Program-made: the position numbers and the translations under genes
Notes under the pieces: generated by a model
Told to the model about the DNA's origin: nothing
The model's input: only the letters and a program-made list of their open reading frames with translations
Databases searched by the model: none
Part shown: in pieces, positions 51,345-62,610 of the stretch
Layout of the letters: each line of letters begins with the position of its first letter
How positions within the stretch are numbered: the first letter of the stretch is position 1
From: Pteria penguin
Taxonomy: Eukaryota; Mollusca; Bivalvia; Pterioida; Pteriidae
Reading direction: 5' to 3'
NCBI GenBank assembly: GCA_035048485.1
Contig: CM068590.1
Span: 7,987,329 to 8,051,328 of the forward strand
DNA length: 64,000 bases

Positions 51345-51529
51345 ACACGTGAACGTGGAACAGGGCCGAGCGCACGCGAGGATAAATCGCGTGAACGTGG
51401 ATTTCTCGGCGCGTTAACGCAATGAGCACACGCGCGTCCGGTCGAGCAGTCCAGCCTCGTGCGCTCAAGCAGTCCTCGCGACCGCTTTTCACGTTAACGC
51501 GAATGTTATGTTAGGACTGCACCCATCTG
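51345..51529 (-). repeat. Right terminal inverted region with GTTAAC palindromes
   Basis: The outer 28 bp (51502-51529) are the perfect inverse of the left end. Inward lie TTCACGTTAACGCGAA (51488-51503, imperfect), GCGTTAACGC (51411-51420), and two GTGAACGTGG words (51349 and 51391). AGTCCTCGCG and GAGCAGTCC also repeat in this end. It is CpG-rich and lies directly upstream of the transposase ATG at 51293, so it probably includes the promoter. Confidence 0.85.
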
Positions 51530-51531
51530 TA
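51530..51531. repeat. Right TA target-site duplication
   Basis: CCCATCTG is followed by TA and TTTGTAAAC, the normal continuation of the monomer interrupted at 40382. Confidence 0.93.
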
Positions 51532-51700
51532 TTTGTAAACTAAGCTGCTTTTCCCCTTGAAACCCGTTTTTCTTTAATAAAGACCCTTAAACCCTATCAA
51601 ACCCTATCAAATTTGGTATCAGTGCAAAGGTCTTGACCTCACCTTTCATGTCATACCACTTGTAGAATTCTATCTTTCGATCCCACAGAGTTATAACCCT
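51530..51700. repeat. Satellite monomer interrupted by the transposon
   Basis: After the TA the monomer reads TTTGTAAACTAAGCTGCTTTTCCCC. The related variant AAAGCAGCTTTTCCCC occurs at 54340, 57822 and 63053, so the insertion hit a monomer of that minority type. Confidence 0.7.
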
Positions 51701-53910
51701 TTTTTTTGTAAAAAAAAGGAGATTTTCCTCTTGAACTCCGTTTTTCTTTATTAAAGACCCTTAAACCCTACCACACCGTATCAAATTTGGTGTCAGTGCA
51801 AAGGTGTTGACCTCACCTTTCATATCATACCACTTGTAGAAATCTATCTTTCGATCCCACAGAGTTATAACCCTATTTTATTTGTAAACAAAGGAGATTT
51901 TCCCCTTGAAACCCGTTTTTCTTTAATAAAGACCCTTAAACCCTACCAAACCCTATCAAATTTGGTATCAGTGGAAAGGTCTTGACCTCACCTTTCATGT
52001 GATACCACTTGTAGAATTCTATCTTTCGATCCCACAGAGTTATAACCCTTTTTATTTGTAAACAAAGGAGATTTTCTCTTGAAACCCGTTTTTCTTTAAT
52101 AAAGACCCTTAAACCCTACCAAACCCTATCAAATTTGGTATCAGTGGAAAGGTCTTGACCTCACCTTTCATGTGATACCACTTGTAGAATTCTATCTTTC
52201 GATCCCACAGAGTTATAACCCTTTTTTTATTTGTAAACAAAGGAGATTTTCCCCTTGAAACCCGTTTTTCTTTAATAAAGACCCTTAAACCCTACCAAAC
52301 CCTATCAAATTTGGTATCAGTGGAAAGGTCTTGACCTCACCTTTCATGTGATACCACTTGTAGAATTCTATCTTTCGATCCCACAGAGTTATAACCCTTT
52401 TTTATTTGTAAACAAAGGAGATTTTCATCTTGAAACCCGTTTTTCTTTAATAAAGACCCTTAAACCCTACCAAACCCTATCAAATTTGGTATCAGTGCAA
52501 AGGTCTTGACCTCACCTTTCATGTGATACCACTTGTAGAATTCTATCTTTCGATCCCACAGAGTTATAACCCTTTTTTATTTGTAAACAAAGGAGATTTT
52601 CCTCTTGAAACCCGTTTTTCTTTAATAAAGACCCTTAAACCCTACCAAACCCTATCAAATTTGATATCAGTGGAAAGGTCTTGACCTCACCTTTCATGTG
52701 ATACCACTTGTAGAATTCTATCTTTCGATCTCACAGAGTTATAACCCTTTTTTATTTGTAAACAAAGGAGATTTTCTTCTTGAAACCCGTTTTTCTTTAA
52801 TAAAGACCCTTAAACCATACCAAAAACTATCAAATTTGGTATCAGTGGAAAGGTCTTGACCTCACCTTTCATGTGATACCACTTGTAGAATTCTATCTTT
52901 CGATCTCACAGAGTTATAACCCTTTTTTATTTGTAAACAAAGGAGATTTTCCCCTTGAAACCCGTTTTTCTTTAATAAAGACCCTTAAACCCTACCAAAC
53001 CCTATCAAATTTGCTATCAGTGGAAAGGTCTTGACCTCACCTTTCATGTGATACCACTTGTAGAATTCTATCTTTCGATCCCACAGAGTTATAACCCTTT
53101 TTTATTTGTAAACAAAGGAGATTTTCCCTTGAAACCCGTTTTTCTTTAATAAAGACCCTTAAACCCTACCAAACCCTATCAAATTTGGTATCAGTGGAAA
53201 GGTCTTGACCTCACCTTTCATGTGATACCACTTGTAGAATTCTATCTTTCGATCCCACAGAATTATAACATTTTTTTATTTGTAAACAAAGGAGATTTCC
53301 CTCTTGAAACCCGTTTTTCTTTAATGAAGACCCTTAAACCCTACCAAACCCTATCAAATTTGGCATCAGTGGAAAGGTCTTGACCTCACCTTTCATGTGA
53401 TACCACTTGTAGAATTCTATCTTTCGATCCCACAGAGTTATAACCCTTTTTTATTTGTAAAAAAGGAGATTTTCCCCTTGAAACCCGTTTTTCTTTAATA
53501 AAGACCCTTAAACCCTACCAAACCCTATCAAATTTGGTATCAGTGGAAAGGTCTTGACCTCACCTTTCATGTGATACCACTTGTAGAATTCTATCTTTCG
53601 ATCCCCCAGAGTTATAACCCTTTTTTATTTGTAAACAAAGCAGATTTTCCTCTTGAAACCCGTTTTTCTTTAATAAAGACCCTTAAACCCTACCAAACCC
53701 TATCAAATTTGGCATCAGTGGAAAGGTCTTGACCTTACCTTTCATGTGATACCACTTGTAGAATTCTATCTTTCGATCTCACAGAGATATAAGCCTTTTT
53801 TATTTGTAAACAAAGGAGATTTTCCCCTTGAAACCGGTTTTTCTTTAATAAAGACCCTTAAACCCTACCAAACCCTATCAAATTTGGTATCAGTGGAAAG
53901 GTCTTGACCT

Positions 53911-56900
53911 CACCTTTTATGTGATACCACTTGTAGAATTCTATCTTTCGATCCCACAGAGTTATAACCCTTTTTTATTTGTAAACAAAGGAGATTTTCC
54001 CTTTCAAACCCGTTTTTTTTTTAATAAAGACCCTTAAACCCTACAAAACCCTATCAAATTTGGTATCAGTGGAAAGGTCTTGACCTCACCTTTCATGTGA
54101 TACCACTTGTAGAATTCTATCTTTCGATCTCACAGAGTTATAACCCTTTTTTATTTGTAAACAAAGGAGATTTTCCTCTTGAAACCCGTTTTTCTTTAAT
54201 AAAGACCCTTAAACCCTACCAAACCCTATCAAATTTGGTATCAGTGGAAAGGTCTTGACCTCACCTTTCATGTGATACCACTTGTAGAATTCTATCTTTC
54301 GATCCCACAGAGTTATAACCCTTTTTTATTTGTAAACAAAGCAGCTTTTCCCCTTGAAACCCGTTTTTCTTTAATAAAAACCCTATCAAAACCTATCAAA
54401 TTTGGTATCAGTGGAAAGGTCTTGACCTCACCTTTCATGTGATACCACTTGTAGAATTCTATCTTTCGATCCCACAGAGTTATAACCCTTTTTTATTTGT
54501 AAACAAAGGAGATTTTCTCCTTGAAACCCGTTTTTCTTTAATAAAGGACCCTTAAACCCTACAAACCCTATCAAATTTGGTATCAGTGGAAAGGTCTTGA
54601 CCTCACCTTTTATGTGATACCACTTGCATAATTTTATCTTTCGATTCCACAGAGTTATAACACTTTTTTATTTGTAAACAAAGGAGATTTTCCCCTTGAA
54701 ACCCGTTTTTCTTTAAGAAAGACCCTTAAACAACACCAAACCCTATCAAATTTGGTATCATTGGAAAGGTCTTGACCTCACCTTTCATGTGATACCACTT
54801 GCAGAATTCTATCTTTCGATCCCACAGAGTTATAACCCTTTTTTATTTGTAAACAAAGGAGATTTTCCCCTTGAAACCCGTTTTTCTTTAATAAAGACCC
54901 TTAAACCCTACAAACCCTATCAAATTTGGTATCAGTAGAAAGGTCTTGACCTCACCTTTCATGTGATACCACTTGTAGAATTCTATCTTTCGATCCCACA
55001 GAGTTATAACCCTTTTTTGTAAACAAAGGAGATTTTCCTCTTGAAACCCGTTTTTCTTTAATAAAGACCCTTAAACCCTACCAAACCCTATCAAATTTGG
55101 TATCAGTGGAAAGGTCTTGACCTCACCTTTCATGTGATACCACTTGTAGAATTCTATCTTTCGATCCTACAGAGTTATAACCCTTTTTTATTTGTAAACA
55201 AAGGAGAATTTCCCCTTGAAACCCGTTTTTCTTTAATAAAGACCCTTAAACCCTATCAAACCCTATCAAATTTGGTATCAGTGGAAAGGTCTTGACCTCA
55301 CCTTTCATGTGATACCACTTGTAGAATTCTATCTTTCGATCCCACAGAGTTATAACCCTTTTTTTTTGTAAAAAAAAAGGAGATTTTTATCTTGAACTCC
55401 GTTTTTCTTTAATAAAGACCCTTAAACCCTACCAAACCGTATCAAATTTGGTATCAGTGGAAAGGTCTTGACCTCACCTTTCATGTGATACCACTTGTAG
55501 AATTCTATCTTTCGAACCCACAGAATTATAACCTTTTTTATTTGTAAAAAAGGAGATTTCCCCTTGAAACCCGTTTTTCTTTAATAAAGACCCTTAAACC
55601 CTACCAAACCCTATCAAATTTGGTATCAGTGGAAAGGTCTTGACCTCACCTTTCATGTGATACCACTTGTAGAATTCTATCTTTCGATCCCACAGAGTTA
55701 TAACCCTTTTTTATTTGTAAACAAAGGAGATTTTCCTCTTGAAACCCGTTTTTCTTTAATAAAGACCCTTAAACCCTACCAAACCCTATCAAATTTGGTA
55801 TCAGTGGAAAGGTCTTGACCTCACCTTTCATGTGATACTACTTGTAGAATTCTATCTTTCGATCTCACAGAGTTATAACCCTTTTTTATTTGTAAACAAA
55901 GGAGATTTTCCTCTTGAAACCCGTTTTTCTTTAATAAAGACCCTTAAACCCTACAAACCCTATCAAATTTGGTATCAGTGGAAAGGTCTTGACCTCACCT
56001 TTCATGTGATACCACTTGTAGAATTCTATCTTTCGATCTCACAGAGTTATAACCCTTTTTTATTTGTAAACAAAGGAGATTTCCCCTTGAAACCCGTTTT
56101 TCTTTAATAAAGACCCTTAAACCCTACCAAACCCTATCAAATTTGGTATCAGTGGAAAGATCTTGACCTCACCTTTCATGTGATACCACTTGTAGAATTC
56201 TATCTTTCGATCCCACAGAGTTATAACCCTTTTTTATTTGTAAACAAAGGAGATTTTCCCTTTGAAACCCGTTTTTCTTTAATAAAGACCCTTAAACCCT
56301 ATAAAACCCTATCAAATTTGGTATCAGTGGAAAGGTCTTGACCTCACCTTTCATGTGATACCACTTGTAGAATTCTATCTTTCGATCCCACAGAGTTATA
56401 ACCCTTTTTTATTTGTAAACAAAGGAGATTTTCCCCTTGAAACCCGTTTTTCTTTAATGAAGACCCTTAAACCCTATCAAACCCTATCAAATTTGGTATC
56501 AGTGGAAAGGTCTTGACCTCACCTTTCATGTGATACCACTTGTAGAATTCTATCTTTCGATCCCACAGAGTTATAACCTATTTTTATTTGTAAACAAAGG
56601 AGATTTTCCCCTTGAAACCCGTTTTTCTTTAATAAAGACCCTTAAACCCTACCAAACCCTATCAAATTTGGTATCAGTGGAAAGGTCTTGACCTCACCTT
56701 TCATGTGATACCACTTGTAGAATTCTATCTTTCGATCCCACAGAGTTATAACCCTTTTTTATTTGTAAACAAAGGAGACTTCCCCTTGAAACCCGTTTTT
56801 CTTTAATGAAGACCCTTAAACCCTATCATACCCTCTCAAATTTGGTATCAGTGGAAAGGTCTTGACCTCACCTTTCATGTGATACCACTTGTAGAATTCT

Positions 56901-59900
56901 ATCTTTCGATCCCACAGAGTTATAACCCTTTTTTATTTGTAAACAAAGGAGATTTTCTCCTTGAAACCCGTTTTTCTTTAATAAAGGACCCTTAAACCCT
57001 ACAAACCCTATCAAATTTGGTATCAGTGGAAAGGTCTTGACCTCACCTTTCATGTGATACCACTTGTAGAATTCTATCTTTCGATTCCACAGAGTTATAA
57101 CCCTTTTTTATTTGTAAACAAAGGAGATTTTCCTCTTGAAACCCGTTTTTCTTTAATAAAGACCCTTAAACCCTACAAACCCTATCAAATTTGGCATCAG
57201 TGGAAAGGTCTTGACCTCACCTTTCATGTGATACCACTTGTAGAATTCTATCTTTCGATCCCACAGAGTTATAACCCTTTTTTTATTTGTAAACAAATGA
57301 GATTTTCCCCTTGAAACCCGTTTTTCTTTAATAAAGACCCTTAAACCCTACCAAACCCTATCAAATTTGGTATCAGTGGAAAGGTCTTGACCTCACCTTT
57401 TATGTGATACCACTTGTAGAATTCTATCTTTCGATCCCACAGAGTTATAACCCTTTTTTATTTGTAAACAAAGGAGATTTTCCCTTTCAAACCCGTTTTT
57501 TTTTTAATAAAGACCCTTAAACCCTACAAACCCTATCAAATTTGGCATCAGTGGAAAGGTCTTGACCTCACCTTTCATGTGATACCACTTGTAGAATTCT
57601 ATCTTTCGATCCCACAGAGTTATAACCCTTTTTTATTTGTAAACAAAGGAGATTTTCCTCTTGAAACCCGTTTTTCTTTAATAAAGACCCTTAAACCCTA
57701 CCAAACCCTATCAAATTTGGTATCAGTGGAAAGGTCTTGACCTCACCTTTCATGTGATACCACTTGTAGAATTCTATCTTTCGATCCCACAGAGTTATAA
57801 CCCTTTTTTATTTGTAAACAAAGCAGCTTTTCCCCTTGAAACCCGTTTTTCTTTAATAAAGACCCTACCAAACCCTATCAAATTTGGTATCAGTGGAAAG
57901 GTCTTGACCTCACCTTTCATGTAATACCACTTGTAGAATTCTATCTTTCGATCCCACAGAGTTATAACCCTTTTTTATTTGTAAACAAAGGAGATTTTCT
58001 CCTTGAAACCCGTTTTTCTTTAATAAAGACCCTTAAACCCTACCAAACCCTATCAAATTTGGTATCAGTGCAAAGGTCTTGACCTCACCTTTCATGTGAT
58101 ACCACTTGTAGAATTCTATCTTTCGATCCCACAGAGTTATAACCCTTTTTTATTTGTAAACAAAGGAGATTTTCTCCTTGAAACCCGTTTTTCTTTAATA
58201 AAGACCCTTAAACCCTACCAAACCCTATCAAATGTGGTATCAGTGGAAAGGTCTTGACCTCACCTTTCATGTGATACCACTTGTAGAAATCTATCTTTCG
58301 ATTCCACAGAGTTATAACCCTTTTTTATTTGTAAACAAAGGAGATTTTCCCCTTGAAACCCGTTTTTCTTTAAGAAAGACCCTTTAAACCCTACAAACCC
58401 TATCAAATTTGGTATCAGTGGAAAGGTCTTGACCTCACCTTTCATGTGATACCACTTGTATAATTCTATCTTTCGATCCCACAGAGTTATAACCCTTTTT
58501 TATTTGTAAAGAAAGGAGATTCTCGTCTTGAAACCCGTTTTTCTTTAATAAAGACCCTTAAACCCTACCAAATCCTATCAAATTTGGTATCAGTGGAAAG
58601 ATCTTGACCTCACCTTTCATGTGATACCACTTGTAGAATTCTATCTTTCGATCCTACAGAGTTATAACCCTTTTTTATTTGTAAACAAAGGAGATTTTCC
58701 CCTTGAAACCCGTTTTTCTTTAATAAAGACCCTTAAACCCTATCAAACCCTATCAAATTTGGTATCAGTGCAAAGGTCTTGACCTCACCTTTCATGTGAT
58801 ACCACTTTTAGAATTCTATCTTTCGATCCCACATAGTTATAACCCTTTTTTATTTGTAAACAAAGGAGATTTTCCCCTTGAAACCCGTTTTTCTTTAATA
58901 AAGACCCTTAAACCTTACCAAACCGTATCAAATTTGGTATCAGTGGAAAGGTCTTGACCTCACCTTTCATGTGATACCACTTGTAGAATTCTATCTTTCG
59001 ATCCCACAGAGTTATAACCCTTTTTTATTTGTAAACAAAGGAGATTTTCTCCTTGAAACCCGTTTTTCCTTAATAAAGGACCCTTAAACCCTACAAACCC
59101 TATCAAATTTGGAATCAGGGGAAAGGTCTTGACCTCACCTTTCATGTGATACCACTTGTAGAATTCTATCTTTCGATCCCACAGAGTTATAACCCTTTTT
59201 TATTTGTAAACAAAGGAGATTTTCTCCTTGAAACCCGTTTTTCCTTAATAAAGGACCCTTAAACCCTACAAACCCTATCAAATTTGGAATCAGGGGAAAG
59301 GTCTTGACCTCACGTTTCATGTGATACCACTTGTAGAATTCTATCTTTCGATCCCACAGAGTTATAACCCTTTTTTATTTGTAAACAAAGGAGATTTTCC
59401 TCTTGAAACCCGTTTTTCTTTAATAAAGACCCTTAAACCCTACCAAACCCTATCAAATTTGGCATCAGTGGAAAGGTCTTGACCTCACCTTTCATGTGAT
59501 ACCACGTGTAGAATTCTATCTTTCGATCCCACAGAGTTATAACCCTTTTTTATTTGTAAACAAAGGAGATTTTCCCCTTGAAACCCGTTTTTCTTTAATA
59601 AAGACCCTTAAACCCCACCAAACCCTATCAAATTTGGTATCAGTGGAAAGGTCTTGACCTCACCTTTCATGTGATACCACTTGTAGAATTCTATCTTTCG
59701 ATCCCACAGAGTTATAACCCTTTTTTATTTGTAAACAAAGGAGATTTTCCCCTTGAAACCCGTTTTTCTTTAAGAAAGACCCTTTAAACCCTACAAAGAC
59801 CATCAAATATGGTATCAATGGAAAGGTCTTGACCTCACCTTTCATGTGATACCACTTGTAGAATTCTATCTTTCGATCCCACAGAGTTATAACCCTTTTT

Positions 59901-60080
59901 TATTTGTAAACAAAGGAGATTTTCCCCTTGAAACCCGTTTTTCTTTAATGAAGACCCTTAAACCCTATCAAACCCTATCAAATTTGGTATCAGTGGAAAG
60001 GTCTTGACCTCACCTTTCATGTGATACCACTTGTAGAATTCTATCTTTCGATCCCACAGAATTATAACCTATTTTTATTT
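53911..60080. repeat. Higher-order repeat, 20 monomers (3482-3491 bp)
   Basis: Four markers recur at 3482-3483 bp: CACCTTTTATGTG (53911 and 57394), CTTTCAAACCCG with a long T run (54001 and 57484), GCAGCTTTTCC (54341 and 57823), and GATTTTCTCCTTG (54511 and 57993). Two more recur at 3491 bp: AATGAAGACCC followed by CCCTATCAAACCC (56456 and 59947), and AACCTATTTTTATTTG (56575 and 60066). The consistent offset over 2.6 kb supports a 20-monomer unit present in about two copies. Individual copies have since diverged. Confidence 0.65.
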
Positions 60081-62610
60081 GTAAAAAAGGAGATTTCCCC
60101 TTGAAACAAGTTTTTCTTTAATAAAGACCCTTAAACCCTACCAAACCCTATCAAATTTGGTATCAGTGGAAAGGTCTTCACCTCACCTTTCATGTGATAC
60201 CACTTGTAGAATTCTATCTTTCGATCTCACAGAGTTATAACCCTTTTTTATTTGTAAACAAAGGAGATTTTCCCCTTGAAACCCGTTTTTCTTTAATAAA
60301 GACCCTTAAACCCTACCAAACCCTATCAGATTTGGTATCAGTGGAAAGGTCATGACCTCACCTTTCATGTGATACCACTTGTAGAATTCTATCTTTCGAT
60401 CCCACAGAGTTATAACCCTTTTTTATTTGTAAACAAAGGAGATTTTCCCCTTGAAACCCGTTTTTCTTTAATAAAGAGCCTTAAACAACACCAAACCCTA
60501 TCAAATTTGGTATCAGTGGAAAGGTCTTGACCTCACCTTTCATGTAATACCACTTGTAGAATTCTATCTTTCGATCCCACAGAGTTATAACACTTTTTTA
60601 TTTGTAAACAAAGGAGATTTTCCCCTTGAAACCCGTTTTTCTTTAAGAAAGACCCTTTAAACCCTACAAAGACCATCAAATTTGGTATCAATGGAAAGGT
60701 CTTGACCTCACCTTTCATGTGATACCACTTGTATAATTCTATCTTTCGATTCCTCAGAGTTATAACCCTTTTTTATTTGTAAACAAAGGAGATTTTCTCC
60801 TTGAAACCCGTTTTTCTTTAATAAAGGACCCTTAAACCCTACAAACCCTAACAAATTTGGTATCAGTGGAAAGGTCTTGACCTCACCTTTCATGTGATAC
60901 CACTTGTAGAATTCTATCTTTCGATCCCACAGAGTTATAACCCTTTTTTATTTGTAAACAAAGGAGATTTTCTCCTTGAAACCCGTTTTTCTTTAAGAAA
61001 GACCCTTTAAACCCTACAAACCCTATCAAATTTGGTATCAGTGGAAAGGTCTTGACCTCACCTTTCATGTGATACCACTTGTAGAATTCTATCTTTCGAT
61101 CCCACAGAGTTATAACCCTTTTTTATTTATAAACAAAGGAGATTTTCCCCTTGAAACCCGTTTTTCTTTAAGAAAGACCCTTTAAACCCTACAAACCCTA
61201 TCAAATTTGGTATCAGTGGAAAGGTCTTGACCTCACCTTTCATGTGATACCACTTGTAGAATTCTATCTTTCGATCCCACAGAGTTATAACCCTTTTTTA
61301 TTTGTAAACAAAGGAGATTTCCCCCTTGAAACCCGTTTTTCTTTAATAAAGACCCTTAAACCCTACAAAACCTATCAAATTTGGTATCAGTGGAAAGGTC
61401 TTGACCTCACCTTTCATGTGATACCACTTGTAGAATTCTATCTTTCGATCCCACAGAGTTATAACCCTTTTTTATTTGTAAACAAAGGAGATTTTCCCAT
61501 TGAAACCAGTTTTTCTTTAATAAAGACCCTTAAACCCTACAAACCCTATCAAATTTGGTATCAGTGGAAAGGTCTTGACCTCACCTTTCATGTGATACCA
61601 CTTGTATAATTCTATCTTTCGATCCCACAGAGTTATAACCCTTTTTTATTTGTAAACAAAGGAGATTTTCCCCTTGAAACCCGTTTTTCTTTAATAAAGA
61701 CCCTTAAACCCTACAAACCCTATCAAATTTGGTATCAGTGGAAAGGTCTTGACCTCACCTTTCATGTGATACCACTTGTAGAATTCTATCTTTCGATCGC
61801 ACAGAGTTATAACCCTTTTTTATTTGTAAACAAAGGAGATTTTCTCCTTGAAACCCGTTTTTCTTTAATAAAGACCCTTAAACCCTACAAACCCTATCAA
61901 ATTTGGTATCAGTGGAAAGGTCTTGACCTCACCTTTCATGTGATACCACTTGTAGAATTCTATCTTTCGATCCCACAGAGTTATAACCCTTTTTTATTTG
62001 TAAACAAAGGAGATTTTCCCCTTGAAACCGGTTTTTCTTTAATAAAGACCCTTAAACCCTACAAAACCTATCAAATTTGGTATCAGTGGAAAGGTCTTGA
62101 CCTCACCTTTCATGTGATACCACTTGTAGAATTCTATCTTTCGATCCCACAGAGTTATAACCCTTTTTTATTTGTAAACAAAGGAGATTTTCCCCTTGAA
62201 ACCCGTTTTTCTTTAATAAATACCCTTAAACCCTACAAACCCTATCAAATTTGGTATCAGTGGAAAGGTCTTGACCTCACCTTTCATGTGATACCACTTG
62301 TAGATATCTATCTTTCGATCCCACAGAGTTATAACCCTTTTTTATTTGTAAAATAAGGAGATTTTCCCCTTGAAACCCGTTTTTCTTTAATAAAGACCCT
62401 TAAACCCTACCAAACCCTATCAAATTTGGTATCAGTGGAAAGGTCTTGACCTCACCTTTCATGTGATACCACTTGTAGAATTCTATCTTTCGATCCCACA
62501 GAGTTATAACACTTTTTTATTTGTAAACAAAGGAGATTTTCTCCTTGATACCCGTTTTTCTTTAATAAAGGAGCCTTTAAACCCTACAAAGACCATCAAA
62601 TTTGGTATCA
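59770..62610. repeat. CTACAAAGACCATC monomer variant, repeated
   Basis: CTACAAAGACCATCAAAT occurs at 59791, 60664 and, with the same downstream TATCAATGGAAAGG, at 62584. Spacings are 873 bp (5 monomers) and 1920 bp (11 monomers). The first two also share TTTAAGAAAGACCCTTTAAACC. This indicates recent multi-monomer duplication. Confidence 0.6.

Larger units (their letters stand above)
40383..51529 (-). mobile_element. 11.1-kb Tc1/mariner-type element carrying a BEN-like gene
   Basis: A DNA transposon bounded by inverted CAGATGGG...CCCATCTG ends with a TA duplication in satellite DNA. It is 11,147 bp; typical Tc1/mariner elements are 1-2.5 kb. Contents from left: left terminal region, a plus-strand two-exon BEN-like gene, a 1.1-kb spacer, a minus-strand DD34E transposase with one intron, right terminal region. 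The transposase ATG lies 236 bp from the right end and the BEN-gene ATG 571 bp from the left end, both pointing inward. Both genes have frameshifts, so this copy looks non-autonomous unless the indels are assembly errors. Alternatively the BEN gene is a captured host gene present in this copy only. Confidence 0.88.

Noticed and set aside
40383..51529. Unrelated genomic DNA joined by misassembly
   Set aside because: Perfect inverted ends, a TA duplication and exact restoration of the satellite monomer argue for a real transposition event.
61766..62356. 196-codon open frame with 58-residue repeats, and its shorter relatives across the window
   Set aside because: It is consecutive in-frame 174-bp satellite monomers; 175-bp neighbours close the frame, and there is no start context, splice signal or codon conservation.
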